A stretch of 64,000 bases of DNA from Istiophorus platypterus (GCA_016859345.1 CM029134.1:13830060-13894059), one strand, 5' to 3'; shown: positions 13,074 to 27,045, counted from the stretch's first letter. Numbers and translations are program-made. Notes: generated by a model from the letters alone, not told the origin.

Positions 13074-16041
13074 AGCTTTGGCCAATATTTAGATTTTTTT
13101 CTTGATGAGTCTGTTTTGACTGTTTTCCTGTTGCAGCTTTTTCTCTTGATACATTCTTTTTTTTTTTTAACCTCCAGCACTCTAATAATAGCAAGTCCAT
13201 TCCCAAAGGGCTCAGGAAGAGATACTGCCTGGAATAGAGTGATGGACATTTTATACAAGCCTTTTTGAAATTTAACACGAAAACAAACGCTCAACAGTGT
13301 TGAGCTTTTGAGGTTGAAAGGTCAACCTGTGAAGTTTGTCATCTATTGAATATTTTTCCCCTTAATTACATAACCACATGTTTTAAGGGTCAGGGTGACC
13401 AAATTGTGTGTTTGTGTGGAACTATTTCAATTTTTCAGTAATATACCTGATCTAAAGTCTCATTAAATTAACGGTCTTCATTAACGGTCATGACACATGT
13501 TTTTACTTTCAGATGTTATTGCTAGAGGGTGATGTTTTATTGTCGCAGAAATATGCACTGGACATACAAAATATAAACTTCATTCTTTATTTAAAAACCC
13601 CCTTTTACCAACTCACATCTTAATTGTCTTAAAGCTGAAAAGTTCTGATGCTCGAGTCATCAGTTTCTAATCTGCACGTCTTTTGAGATAAGCCTCAGTT
13701 TAATTAGGGAAGTAAAGGGGCTTTAGTGGGATTCAAAAACTTCAAATAAAAGAGCAAGTGTCTCTGATATTTTATACATTCATATCAAATACAGAAGTGA
13801 ATAAAGTTTTCAGTCACTATGAGTCAGGATTTAGGATATTGTCATCAACAATTGTGTTTTTAAAAATAATAGCAGCTTTAATGCAGCAAGTGGAAGAAAT
13901 TAAAATATAAAAAAAAATATCTTAACAATCCTTCAAGTGCCTTTCACTTTTGAGGAACATATATATATATATCAACACACACATGCACTGTGCATCAGAC
14001 CCAGCAGAGAAACAAAAGAAGAAGGAGGAAAGGAAAGAAAATGTGATTACAAAGAGGTAAGCACATCTGCAGCGATGCAGGAATTAGTCAGGATCACAGG
14101 AGAGGAATATTGCCCCGTAGTGTCAGAATCAGTCAGCTGGTGGTTTAGCACAATCTCCAACCGAGGTGACATCCCAGCACTGCTTACTCTCCAACACGGC
14201 ACAGAAACAGGAAAACGCTCTCTCACCATCCCACTGCATGCTGACCTTTTCCATCACTCTGTTACCTCTCTCTTTTTTTGTCTGTTGTCCTGTCCCTCTC
14301 GCTGTACAGTCCCACAGCCAGATGCACTGTTGAGTAAAAGCAGGCATCTGGTCAGACAGCTCAGAGAAGGCAGATGAACCTTGCAGGTCCAATGGAGACA
14401 GCAGAGCAGAAGGAAAAAGGGCAAGTGTAGCTGTAACTGTGCGCGTCAGAAAGGATTGCCTGGCTCATCCACATCAACCTTGTACACCTTTTCTCTCTTC
14501 TTAGCTGAATCTATTTGAATATTATCTCTGTATTTAATTCCTCTACAACTTTCTCTGTAACTTTCTTGTTTATATGTCTGTCTCTTTAAATCACACTTTT
14601 TCCTGCCTCTGGCGTCTCTTTTTCATGTATTTCCCTCTTTTTTGTCTCTGTCGTCTCTTTGTTTGAAATTTCAGGTATATCGCTCTTCCGCTGAAATGTC
14701 TATGTCAAGTCCAAATGCCTGCTGTTAAAAAGGTCTATTAAATAAGAATATGATAAAAGCCACAAGAAAGTGAAGGGTGGATGAAGTGCTCTCTTAAAAC
14801 CCTGGGGCCGGAAGAGAGGAGAGCACAAGTGGGTTATTCTTTCATTCTTGGTCACAAGTACGTGTCGCTCACACTAGTTAGACGTCTGCCTTTAAACAGC
14901 CTGTCATTTGACTTTGCAGCAAATCTGACCCTTGATCTGTATTATTGAACAGGACCAGCATCAACCCTTTAATATACAGTTGTCCCCTTTTATTCCCTTT
15001 AAGTAGATTTAAAGCTGCAGCTATCAGCATTACGCATATACTGACATTGGTTCAAATGATCATGTGTAATATAAAATCATCACCAACTCTGCCGTCCCCT
15101 TCATTTTTGTGTGTGTTTTAGTTCGCTTTTGTGGGTGTTTTAGTGATTTTCAGCTCATTGTTTTGGTTTCCTTACTGATTTGGTTCACTCCCCATGCACC
15201 CGTCAGCCAATTTTCCACCTGCAGCAGGACGCTGTAAAATGGATTTTGATCCTGAATCTATCAATATAATGGTGACCAACAATGTGCTTTATTTGTATCC
15301 AGTTTTGCATTACAATATGTGATTGTAGCAACTATAGCATTATTAAACTTTTTATTAGGCCACACACAGCACTTGGGGAAGGTTGGGGAAATATTTATTA
15401 TTTAAAAGACATGACTTGTGGAAATATTTATTATTCAAAAGAATTGAGTGGCATTTCATTTTTGGCCCTTGAGATAGGACTTAACCATAATCTCGGAGTT
15501 GGTAACCAAGAGGACGTGTGCTCCAACCCTCTCGCCACCTTTCTTTCCTCACCCTTTAACCTCATCTAAACAGTTTAGCCTTCTTCCCATGAATCCACCT
15601 CTTCCTTCTGCTCCATCTAATCCTACCACTATACTGTCATCACCCTCTGCCAACCCTTTTCTTAAAAGCTCTCAGCCTCCCCTCCCCTCCCACAGCTCGT
15701 CCTGCTCTGTCAGTCACGCTACACTCTGTGACCCTGCTCAACCCTCCAGCATTAGCAGCCTCAAACCCATCCTTCCCTCCACTCTTGCTCTCACTGTTCC
15801 TCCCTCTTCCTCCTCCTCCTCTCTCACTCCAGACCCATTAACACCACAGAGAATTTACCAGTCATCCAGTGTCCACTATATGCAGTCTGCTTGGTCTTGC
15901 TGTGGCCTGTTGCAGCCACCAGCAACTAATTAAAGTTATCTGATTAGAGCCCTCTGCTGCTAATTAAACTGCCATCTCTCTGCACATTGTTTTTTTCCCA
16001 CGAACTCCCCCTCATTCTCTCTCCCTCTTTCCTTATGTTCT

Positions 16042-16042
16042 A

Positions 16043-16087
<45 letters not shown>
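16042..16087. repeat. Compound (TC)n(AC)n microsatellite
   Basis: A TC run of about 19 bases is followed directly by an AC run of about 27 bases. Confidence 0.95.
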
Positions 16088-16091
<4 letters not shown>

Positions 16092-17597
16092 AATCTAGAG
16101 CAAGAGCAGCGATACAATGATTTGTGACGACGTTTTCACAGTGATGCCTACGACGCCATTCTGCTTTATGTTTTGATTCTCTCTGTCCATCTCGTTCTCC
16201 GAATGATCAGCAGTGTCATTTTCAGCTAAACGGCCGGAGCCTGAGGAGCCAGGCAAAGTTTACTCATTACCCAGTCCACTCATGTTTGTCCCAAGATGAA
16301 ATCCCAATGATCGTCTGTGCCTCTTGTTGCTGTCACAGATGATCTGCTCGTCATAGCCTCAAGTGATTTTTTAATTAGTTTGAAATGTGTTAGGAATATT
16401 TCATTAATAGCCCTTGCAATCCTCGTTGGTGTCCTTAGGGAAAGTGTCAAACTGGATCATTTAATCTTTTTCTTATTTTGACCTATTGCAAGATATCCGC
16501 CCACATTTTTGTCACAAACGGATGTGTATTAGGATCATATTGATGCTATTTCATAAAAGATGCAATGTAGACGTGTTTTGTGATTTTGATATTTATCTCA
16601 TTAATTTTAGACATGTTAGACTTCACTTTAGATGCTCTTTGTGTATGCGGCTATAAGCATGATCACCAAGATAGGGATACAATGACAAAAACATTTTAAA
16701 TTAACAAGCATCTAGAGGCGTGGTTCTCAATTTGTTTGGCTTGTGACCCCTTTAATCAAAGCAATCTTCTTGTGACAGATGCATTGGTCTAGCAGTTGTG
16801 ACCAAGTGATTTTTTTTTTTATGTGAATCATTCATAGAGTCCTGATGCAGTAAAATGATTCAGTGGTCTACAAGAAAAAAAAGCAAAGCTTAAACAAGGG
16901 TCTGACAAGGTTAATGTAACTTTGTGTAGCAAAAACTGTTTTGTTTTTTGTTTTTTTTTTAATATATTATTTTTTTAATCACCTCCCCACTCCTGTTTTT
17001 ACCCTTGTGCAAAAGTCATATATTTTGATATGTGATTTTTAACTTAAACACATACAGTAATTGATTACTAATAAAATATATCAAATTGATTATTTCATGA
17101 TTAGCTATTGTGGTAAAGTAAAGATAGGACAGCTTACTCCTTCTGTTGCTAAAACATTGAACTTCTGCAGTGTCACTTTTGACCACTAGTGAGCAGCAGC
17201 AGGTGTTGTGATTTTTCAGCAGGTAACAGACCCGAGGAGATATTTATTGCTCCAGCAGAGGCATCACAGAGCAGCCGCTGAGCCAGGTTTAAACCCCTGA
17301 AAAGAGTTTGTACCACAACTCTGTGTCCGTCCCCCTCAGTTAAGTGGCTCAGCGGCTGAAAGGGGAGGATCGATGCCCCCCTGAATCAACTGCACGACAG
17401 CAACATATTCTGTAATGCAGTAATGTAGTTCATAAATATCGACAACAGGGCTGAAACGGCAGGTATAAATCTGAAAGGAATGTTCTTTAGTGGATAATGG
17501 GGGAGACGGAGGGCAACAGCCAACTACAGGAAACAGATTAAACCGATGACACTCACCATGCTGCAACTGAGCTACAAAAGTTTGATTACAGCAGGTT

Positions 17598-17627
17598 AGG
17601 ATAGAATAGAATAGAATAGAATAGAAT
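17598..17627. repeat. (TAGAA)n pentanucleotide microsatellite
   Basis: About five tandem TAGAA units are seen directly. Confidence 0.9.
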
Positions 17628-19462
17628 ATGTCAGTCCAGACAGACAGTTGTAGCTTGTCTGTGTGTGCATATCTGAATGGCCTTTGACCTATTGGCTGCA
17701 TCTTAATTTCTGCCTTTCTGAATAGCCCATGTACTGTTTGGAATACACTACATCCAGTTAAACCTCTCAAACGATTCTAGTATCTAATCTAATTCCCTCC
17801 CAGACAAAGATTCAGGTTCTGCTTTCCGTGGTGAAAAAAAGAGATCAAAAGAGCAACATACAATTTTAACTTTTATGATTGAGAATTAAAAGACAGCCTC
17901 TTGGAATTAAAATCATTCTACAGGAAAATATACAAGAAATACATATTACAACTGCATATAAACATCTGTCTGCCTCTGAGTGCCTTTGTTTGTGTGTATG
18001 TATGCACACATGCATGTATTCACATGATATGTGTCTACATGTATGTGGGATTTGTCTCGTGGAGAAGAATAAATGTTTATTGATCTCTTACTACAGCATG
18101 AATGAATGATAATTTCGGCTCCTCTGCTGGTCTAACAGACTGCAGAAGTCTTGTGTCTTTTATTTATGACAGACCTTTGTCATCCCTGTCTCCCTCTTTT
18201 ATACCTCTCTCTTTCTTTCTCTCTCTCTCTCTCTCTTTCTCTGTCTCTCTCTCTGTCCCTCCCTGTTTGTTACTACCCTCCCTCTCCCTCCAATCATCCA
18301 GTTTCATCTCTTCGGTCATGCTCCATGATCAGACCTGGAGACCATAACACCAACTCCCTCCGGCTGACGTTTCTCTTTTATTCCTCAATTTTTTACTCTT
18401 GGAGAATGGACCCGCTGGTGCACTCAACTCCAGGCACTGGCCTCAGGAAGGTGAAAGCCTGCTAAATGGACCTAAACACATACAAAGATGCTATGATTGC
18501 ATTTAATTGTCGTTTGGGATGGCAGGTGACTCCATGGTGTAGAAAGTACATTGTGCAGCCAGATAAATGGATATTATTTTTTGTGATATTCAATGCACTT
18601 TAAAGTCACAGTGAAATAACTGAGTGAGGATACAGTTGAAAAACTGTTAAAACCATATCAATCAGATTTCTTCCTTTCCCGCCATTGTGATTTAGTTTTA
18701 TTAGCATTCTATGACTCTGTGTTAAAAATGGCAAAATAGATGTAAATTTAACTAGTCGAGCTTTCAGAGCTTCCTACTTCTTAACTTTAAGAACTTTCGC
18801 AGCCCCGGATGGGATGATGATAAGCATTAAAGTAATTTCACTTAGCTCACTCTTCGTTTTGGGAGATTATGTCTTTGTCACTGCACTAGCAGCCTCCCTG
18901 GGGACAGACAAGGACTTAAATATAAGTCCCTCACACTGACAGGGAACCGACAATGTGTACATATCCTCTTTGAAGACAGAAGTCACGTGAGTGAGTGTTC
19001 CTTTACAATCAAGTTTCACTAGTATGAGCCCTTTTGCATGTAAACTTCCTCAGAGGAAGAAGCTACGGCAAAAACAGGGACTGCAGGACACAGGAAACTG
19101 CACATTAAACTGAAGTAGACAAAGAAATCATCAAGCCCACTTGTCATCAAAAGTCTAAAAATATTGCAACAGAAAAACAATGGAAACAACATTTGTGTGA
19201 TGTTTTAAAAAGAGAGAAAATTTGATCCATAGTCAGACTCCACAGACCTCCACAACACCACCACCCCTTGTCCTCTCTAACCCTCCCTAGCCTCATGTGG
19301 TCACTGTCTTAATGGAAATTGATGCAGATGTCAAGTATCTAAATTTATGAGTCAAAACCAGGGGAGGACAGGGGCACGAATATGATCTATAATTGCTGAA
19401 TTCAACTCCAATTCAATGGCTGTCACTGAGTCTGTAGGATTATGTTAGTTTTTTTCCTCTGA

Positions 19463-19521
<59 letters not shown>
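19463..19521. repeat. Compound (TG)n(GA)n microsatellite
   Basis: A TG run of about 16 bases passes into a GA run of about 42 bases. Confidence 0.95.
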
Positions 19522-19524
<3 letters not shown>

Positions 19525-20965
19525 TGTGATGTTTTCTGGAAAATGATGATGCAGTGGTATCTTTGCTGGGAGCATCAACATCAGTTGCTAGAAAAAAGCA
19601 GGTTGTTTACTTCTTTTTTTGTAAAAACAAATAATCATGGGTCTTAGAATATCCATTCAGATGCTAATGGAAACAGAAATTAGAAATAATTACAAAACTT
19701 TGGAAACGACTCTAATTAAGAATAATACTCATATAGTACTGCTATAGTAAATAAGTTGCAAACGTTTACTAAAAGATTAGAGTGTGATTCATCAGGTCTG
19801 CTTGTTGCTTTCATTTCCCTTTATTGATCCACTTAGCAAGACATCAGGTCCCGTCACAGTCCCGCCATGTATTTCTCTGAATTTATTGTCTAGATAGACA
19901 AAACTCAACAAGTCCCACAAAATGACTGGCCAGTGGGAAGAAAAAAGAAATTCTATTTTTAATTCCATCCACTGAGAAAACAAAGATGAAAGAAATAATT
20001 ACTGCAGGATTAGTACAGTACACCTTTTCCTTGGCTAACGTTGGCAGCAGTGACAGACGAGTGCATTATGATGGTGACAAGTTATAATTCCTCTTAGAAA
20101 TAATTACTGGAGGCGAATTTAAGTAGTGTTTCTGAGAACAGACTGCAATAATCGAACATACAGTATGATGGAAGATAAAGCAAGTGAAGAGTCAGGCTGA
20201 TTGGATTTGCTCCAGGTTAGTGTGTATAAAATACTGTACAATGTTATTGCTGCTGGTTGCCTTGGTGATGGATGCTGACGAGCACTGCTTTGATGACAGC
20301 AGCGTACTGTACCTTTCAAAAGAAGCATGGTGAGAAACAACAGCCTTATAGTCATCGGTTTAGAGTTTTGTATTTTTTAGCACTACTGTAACATCCCCCC
20401 TCATTTTAAACAAAGCCCAACAGCTCAACATTCAGCTGTTTAGTGTCCCCTCTTGCTTTAATTTTCAAGGCAAAGATTATAATGTGTGCTGTTGGCAAAA
20501 AGGACACAAGAGCTGATCTTCCTCTATGTATCTACATGGAAGGGAATCAGAGTGTTGTCGATGTGAGGCCCGTATCTGCAGGTTTACTGAAGCTTTGTTC
20601 ATCTTTGGGCTCTTTCTCTCTCTGAGTCAAAAAAAGAAATTAAAACAAACAACAGTGTCTGGTTGTATACATGCTAGACCCCATAATGTCCTGCGGGGGC
20701 CATTAAAATTTGATTTAGACAGAGAGAGATAGGATGGGAGAACAGAGCAAAAACCAAGTCTGTTTTAAACACAAAAATAATCAAGTCCTGAGTTGCTGTT
20801 GGCCAGATAAACCTTTGTGAGCAGTGACAGAAGTCAACACACTATCAGGCAAAGGTTTTCCTCCTCAAATATTGCTACATTTCAGTCCTGGGAGAAATGC
20901 AGACCTATATTGATCCCCCGAGCAAGAGCATCATGGCTGAAAGGTGGTTTCATCTCACGTTTTGA

Positions 20966-21366
20966 ATTATAAGAGAATTCTGGTTTATTGTAACTTGTGT
21001 CTTGTTTTCATAGTTTTGGCCATTGTTTATTTTGATTATGATTATGATTGAGGAAGTCATTATGTAAACTGTGATATCTCTTCCATTAAGTGTGGCTATA
21101 AATGGGGGGTTGGTGGCACGCTGGTAGCCAAGCGGGTGGGGCACACACCATGTAGCTGTAGCATCCCCCTGGCTCCAGCCAGGGATCTTTGTTGCATGTC
21201 TTACTGCTTTTTCCTTTCCCTTGTCTCCTTTCTGTATCTATATTTATTGTGCATAAAGGTAAATAAATCAAAAAAACATGGAAAAAAAGGGTTTTGGGAC
21301 TATTCCTGTCCTGGCCAAAACTATGAAAATGTGACCCAAGTTTTTATAAAATAGAATTATCCTTTA
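20966..21366. mobile_element. Inverted-repeat (MITE-like) element interrupted by a SINE
   Basis: The ends are long inverted repeats: 20966-21022 matches the reverse complement of 21311-21366 at about 44 of 56 ungapped positions. The inner ends read TTTTCATAGTTTTGGCCA on both arms without a mismatch. The interior has no coding capacity, so this looks like a non-autonomous foldback or MITE-type element. A separate tRNA-like SINE occupies 21108-21290 inside it. An exact target-site duplication is not clear; TTAA-like bases flank the right end. It lies 0.27-0.67 kb past the stop codon of the receptor beta gene, so it may fall within or next to that transcript's 3' end. Confidence 0.65.
21108..21290 (+). 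mobile_element. tRNA-derived teleost SINE, full or nearly full length
   Basis: It opens with a tRNA-like head ('tggtggcacgctggtagcc', A-box position). It continues through a degenerate B-box region to the body phrase 'ctttgttgcatgtctt', a pyrimidine-rich stretch and the tail 'ataaaggtaaataaatc' plus A-rich sequence. This order is that of a SINE family common in percomorph fish. A 3' fragment of the same family lies at 51097-51170. It is nested between the inverted arms of the element at 20966-21366, so it inserted later. Confidence 0.7.
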
Positions 21367-21631
21367 AGTCTATTAAAATACATGATCCTAGTTCTTCTGT
21401 AAATGACGGATGAGTCATGATGAAGGAGGATGAAGAGGGCACAGGATGGAAGTTTTGAGGGGAGCAGGTGGTGGTAGAGGGCTAAAGTGCATCATAATCA
21501 TTTCCCAGTGAGAGTGCCATGTGAGGCGGACATGTGCGTTTATGTGTTAGAATGTTTTTAGAGCTCTGTTTCTGGGGGGACTCAAAGTTCATGGCTGGGG
21601 CATGTTGAGGTCAAAGTTCAGCGTTTAGGTT

Positions 21632-21787
21632 TCAGTTATGGTCCATGTCATCAATAATGGGAGTGTTGTAACTCTGGAACAGGGGCTGCATGAAGAGGCC
21701 GACCGTCCCGACCACACACACACACACGAAGATCCACAGGAAGAGGCGGTCGATCACCATGGCCACGTACTTCCAGTCTTCGATGAT
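21632..21787 (-). CDS. chrnb2-like: Receptor beta gene exon 6 (M4 and C-terminus)
   Basis: After acceptor CTCTGCAG it encodes IIEDWKYVAMVIDRLFLW, then the M4 segment IFVCVCVVGTVGLFMQPLF and a short tail ending NTPIIDDMDHN. The stop is TGA at 21632-21634. EDWKYVAMVIDRLFLWIF follows beta2 closely. The end of the 3' untranslated region is unclear: the first AATAAA-type motifs on this strand lie inside the SINE (about 21243). Confidence 0.95.
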   Translation of the reverse strand: MIEDWKYVAMVIDRLFLWIFVCVCVVGTVGLFMQPLFQSYNTPIIDDMDHN

Positions 21788-24700
21788 CTGCAGAGAAAAA
21801 GAGAATTTAGGTGTTAAGAGTTACCACTCCCAACACTGCCAACACAACTGTTATGATATTGCTGTGATTTAATAGGTTAATGAAGGGTATGACATTTGGA
21901 CTGTGTTCACACTCATTTTTGTCTTCTAATCTAATCACAAGCAAAAATACAAGCTGTCTGTCCGGAAAATCGTGCAATTTATGCACACTAGTCTGGTGAA
22001 AATCAAAATAAAATGCACATCCACAAAGTCCTTAATTGTGCTACCCAGAGAAATGCACAAACTCTGGACATGATTTTATAATTTACATGGTCCTCATCAG
22101 CATGGGTGCATATGGTAGAGATTACACAAAGCAATCCATCACATTACAGTGCAGGTGACAGGCTAGAAAATCAACATTTGCTGACCTATGGCAGTTCCGA
22201 TTGTGTCCTTACATTATTGAAATAGGTAGAATAATTATTTTAACATAATATTTTCATGTTCACGGTGAAACACTTTGAAAATTATTATGTAATTTGTCAA
22301 CAGGGGTCACTTTTAGCTAAATGACAACATGCTGATGTTAAGCAGGTAGTTTTTACCGTGTTCGCCATCTTAGCATGTTAGAATGTTAAGATTTTGTAGT
22401 TAACCCTTAACTGAAAGTACAGCTGAAGCAGTTGGGATTGTCATTAGTTTTGGACATAAAACAATGTATTGGGCATGTATTAAAATTTTGAACAAATGAA
22501 TATGCTGGATAAAAAGTGCAGAGATTACCAGAGTTTTTCAAAATCGTCCCCTTTGGATGATTTTGTTTGGCAGTCCAATGATTATCAAGGCATTTTACTC
22601 AGAACCATAAATGCACACTTCATGGTGGCACTACAGGAAAAGTCAGGGGATCACCAGCATTTTTGGGCTTCATCCTCTGGGGACCGTGACTGTCCGTACA
22701 AGATTTCATGGCAATACTTTGAATATTTGCTTAGATATTTCAGTCAGAACCAAAGCAGAGGACCAACCGACCATCTCTACTGATGGAGCCACACCAGCAG
22801 CAGGTCTAAACAGTTTTTTTTTTCCGACTTACGACACACATGCATATGTGGATACTCTTCTTCCAAACACCTACCCCTTCATCATCATCCTCACTCTTCA
22901 TCTTCTCAGCGATGTAGCGTACCCCGTCCACTGCATCCTCCACATCAATGTTGCATTTGAGCGTCATCCTTTTTCTGAACTCTGTGTTCTCTGACATGTC
23001 ACTGATCTTCCAGCCGTAGCGTTTGGCAGAGTCCTCGTTGACAAAGAAGGACGAGGAGGAATCCGCCATTCCTGCAGGGCTTCCAGCCCCCCTGTCCGCT
23101 TCACGCAGCTTCTGGTCAGAGTACAACCGCTGCTGGTGCTTTTTCCGGAACTTCTCTCGGATGTTAGAGCTACCAGGTCTCCGCATGAAGAGGTAGGAGG
23201 GGAGCCGGTACAAGAAGACACGCTTGACCCAGGGAGGCATTGTGTGCGTGCTGGGGGACCGATGGTGCACGTTAAGCACGCAAACGCTGGTGACGATGGA
23301 GAAGGTAACCAGCACCATCGTAAACATTAGGTACTTCCCAATCAGAGGCACTGCTAAAGACGTAGGTGGTACAATCTTTGAAATTAGGAGTAAAAACACA
23401 GTCAGGGCCAGAAGGACAGAGATGCAGAGAGTCATTTTCTCACCACAGTCTGACGGGAGGTAGAACACCAGAATGGCCAGGGACGTTATAAGGATGCAGG
23501 GAATGATCAGGTTGATGGTGTAGAACAGAGGTTTTCTTTTGATGATGAAGTCATAGGTGATATCCAGGTACCTGATGTCATCAGGGTCCTCGTTCTTGCG
23601 TCCCGGCAATGAAACAATATCCCACTCACCACTGGGTTTGAAGTCATCACGTGAGGCATAATCACTGAGGAGGATAAGATCGATTTCTGTGTGGTCGTAC
23701 GTCCAAGAGCGAAACTTGAGGGTGCAGTTCTGCTGGTCGAAGGGGAAATCACGGACTTCAATTTTGCAAGCTGACTTGTAAATAGCTGGTGGCAGCCAGG
23801 CAACCTCACCGTTGTTGGAAACCACAGCATTGGAGTAGAAGGAGACTTCGTAGGTCCCATCAGCACTGAAAGGGGGAAAAGGTGGGAGATAAAGGAGAAA
23901 GAACAAAGTTGAAAAACACTCAGAGACAGACTGATTACTGGTAGTATAATGGAAAGTCACATCCAAAGACTATTTCTGAGTCATTCATACATATCTACAA
24001 TGCCTGCAAATGGTTTTACAGATGCATAAATCAAAAAAAAAAGTAAGGACAAGTGGAGGAGGTTAGAGTTGAACTGCTGTCTGCAATTCAAGCATTCAAT
24101 AAAGATGCCCCCTGAACACCTCCTTTGAAGGTATTTAGGGCATATACATCTGAGAGGAGACCCAGAGGCAGACCCAGAACAGTGGGATTATACTGTATAT
24201 CCAATCTGTCCTGGTAACAGACCCCCCCACAGGGGTAACTGAAAGAAGTGGCCAGTGAAGGAAGTCTGGGCTTAGCTTGCTAACGGTGTAGCAAGGATAC
24301 TACTTGGAGAGCTTATCACATTTAACAAAAACATTAAAAAAAATATAGGATCTCTTCGAAAATGTTTGCAACTAAAGAAGCGATTAAGGTGGAGGGAGCG
24401 GAGCTAGTAAATTAATAAGCATAAGCTCATTGGCAGAGTAAGGCTACGTTCAGACCGAACTGCATGAGAAGATGCTCCATCGATGAAGAACAGGCACAAA
24501 CACAGACGGCTCTTACTAAAAATGTGCCTTGTTGGTAGTGAAGCATGAATGAAGCAGCTGAAATCAATCAGCTAATTCAAGCTTGACCTGAACTTAACCT
24601 GAACTTTACCTGAACGCTATTCTTCACTATACTGCTAACAGAGAGGTTCTTTCACACCTGCAGCTTTACTTAATGAGAGCCACTCTGCTGTAGGTCACTA

Positions 24701-27045
24701 GTTGAAATCTATGTAATCATTTTTCAAATCCATTATAACCTTGAGCTAGCTCATCCTAGTAGTGCACATTAGGACATATTAACAACAGAAGCCGTGTTGC
24801 AGCTAATTCATTTACCGCTCTAATTGATGATGTGTTGAGAAAATGACCTCTTTGCTGTTACTGTGTGTCTGCACAGGTGACACATGCAACAGCTGTCCAT
24901 TACAAGACGGGTTTATCATCTCAAGGGAAGGGCTCAGCCTGGGACACATGCCAGCACACCCCCCCCCACCACCACCACCACCACCCCGCCACCGCCACCA
25001 TCTCTGATCTGCTGAGAGTGACTTTTTTCGTCATCCAACCAAGGCTGCAGGTGATGCATTATAGATAAGTGGCCTATCAATTATAAAGTAGGTCAGGAAT
25101 CTAACCGTCATACTCAGTCTCTAATGCTTCGGGGCTACCGTGCATATGCAGACTAATTAAACATGCAGAGGCCCCACCTGCTCATTGCAACTCCTGGTCA
25201 CCCAGACCTGGTCTGGGACCTAAAACTGAAGTAGTGCTGATCATATCATATCTATAATTATGCCTCTTAAGCCATCATGCTCTTTATGTGTACTTTCGCT
25301 GACCAGCAATCTGTGTTTGTAAAAGTTTAATGCCTACAAGCCCCGTATAAATGGCAGGTTAGCACTGCCGACCAAAACACTAAAGCTGGACATCCATGCA
25401 ACTGTGAGTCTGTCAAACCACCTCAGCCTCAAGTTAAAGTTCATACTTGACCTTAGATACAGCAGTTTAGAAGACATTCACACCACCGGGTCTATTTAGT
25501 AGATATTCTTGAGCTTTTTTACCAGTTCAAAGTGCAGCTGCAGCAGGATTTTAGTTTCTCATATTAAGTAGATTTTGAAGCTAAATTTTGTGTGTTCCCA
25601 GCTTAAAATTCAAGTCTTTGCTTTCTCAGTATTTTAGTCCTGTATTTATACTAAATCTTCTGTTTGTACAGGCTGTTGTGTTAGATGTTTGTATGTCTCT
25701 GTTATGTTTACCAAAGGGAGAATACATTAACAGCTGTTGACAACCAATAACCAAGGTGATACTGTATACTGAATAGGCAAACAGCCAAATTACCTCCGGT
25801 TATTGTGTACAATCAACTTTGTGTTCTAAAACTACTGTCAGTCCCACTAGGCTGTAAAATTTCTATTACCCAGAAAGTAACATCCACTAAAAGTCAAATA
25901 CGTTAACGTCTGTTTCTGACAGCGATGTGATTTGAGATAGCAGAGCTAGGACTCCTAAATAAACTACATTTTTTTCTGATGAAAGTTAAGAGTAATGTAA
26001 TACAAGGAACTAGCAGATGGAATAAAAAAAAGACCCAAGTGTTGACCTATATGGGTGACAGATGAGGTGAGGCCCAAATGCCATCGTGTCTGTCAGCTAA
26101 CACGCCAGTGGATAGAGGCAGCGGGGCTACATTCTCCTTGAATGAACAGCATTGAGATACTCGTGTATTGATTTTCCCCTGCAGGCATTTTATACAGCTG
26201 CAAGATGATTTTTTTAAGATGTGTGCACAAAGTAAAAAATATTCTCACATTAGTGTTTGGAGCATTTATGCTCAGTATGCAAAAACATATAAAAATTTAC
26301 AGAGATTTTGTCCACTGTAACCATGCTAGTAAGTTTGGGTGTGCGGCAGAGATGCTATAGTGCTGAAGGCCACAATGTGATTAAACTTATCCATTGGAAA
26401 TATTGCACTGATCCCACGAGAATAAACATATTCATTGAGCTGTGACCAGGGAGATGACCTCTGAGGCATGGGAGTAATCAAATCTGCATCGGATACCCTC
26501 ATTTAGTTCAAATTTATTGCAATCTGAAATGGAAAGCTAAAGATTCACTGTATAGGTGAACAGACTGATTGTTGCAACCTGTATTGCAGATACCACAAGT
26601 CTTGGTTCAGATGGAACTGATGACCCACAAGATTAACGCTTTTAGGTAACAAAATGTCATTAAAATTCAACAAATTTTTTTCTATTGTATCTCCAATAGT
26701 CTTGTTTTTTTTGTCTTGCTGGCAGATTTTTTTAATCTCAGCCTTTCCCCAGCTTTCTATCTTCACAAAAAATTTTGTAATCTCTCATCGCTTAAAAGAT
26801 CATCCGACATCATGAGCCTGCACACAGTCTACACAGCGTTAGCAAGACATTTTAGGCTGCATTCATTATCCTGAAAGAGGTGACAAGTGGGATAAAGAAG
26901 GAGAGCTAAGAGGATAGAAGGAATAAGAGGATAGAAGGTAAAACATTTTAGGGAAATGGGGCTTTTGGAACCATTACAATGAAGTTGCCCAATCATTCTG
27001 TCTGTTGCTTCTTTAATCGCTTAGTTTTATAGATACACACACACA

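Larger units (their letters stand above)
10912..20965. other. Intergenic stretch between the first-exon fragment and the receptor gene
   Basis: I see no supported gene. The stretch holds simple repeats: (TTTTTC)n-like at 13036-13073, TC/AC at 16042-16087, TAGAA pentamers at 17598-17627, CT-rich at 18205-18260 and TG/GA at 19463-19521. A Ser/Pro-rich plus-strand open frame (15499-15933) is compositionally biased and has no recognisable domain or exon signals. AT content is high throughout. Confidence 0.6.

Noticed and set aside
15499..15933. 144-codon Ser/Pro-rich plus-strand frame
   Set aside because: Low-complexity TCC/CCT-rich DNA explains it; no domain, promoter or splice logic.
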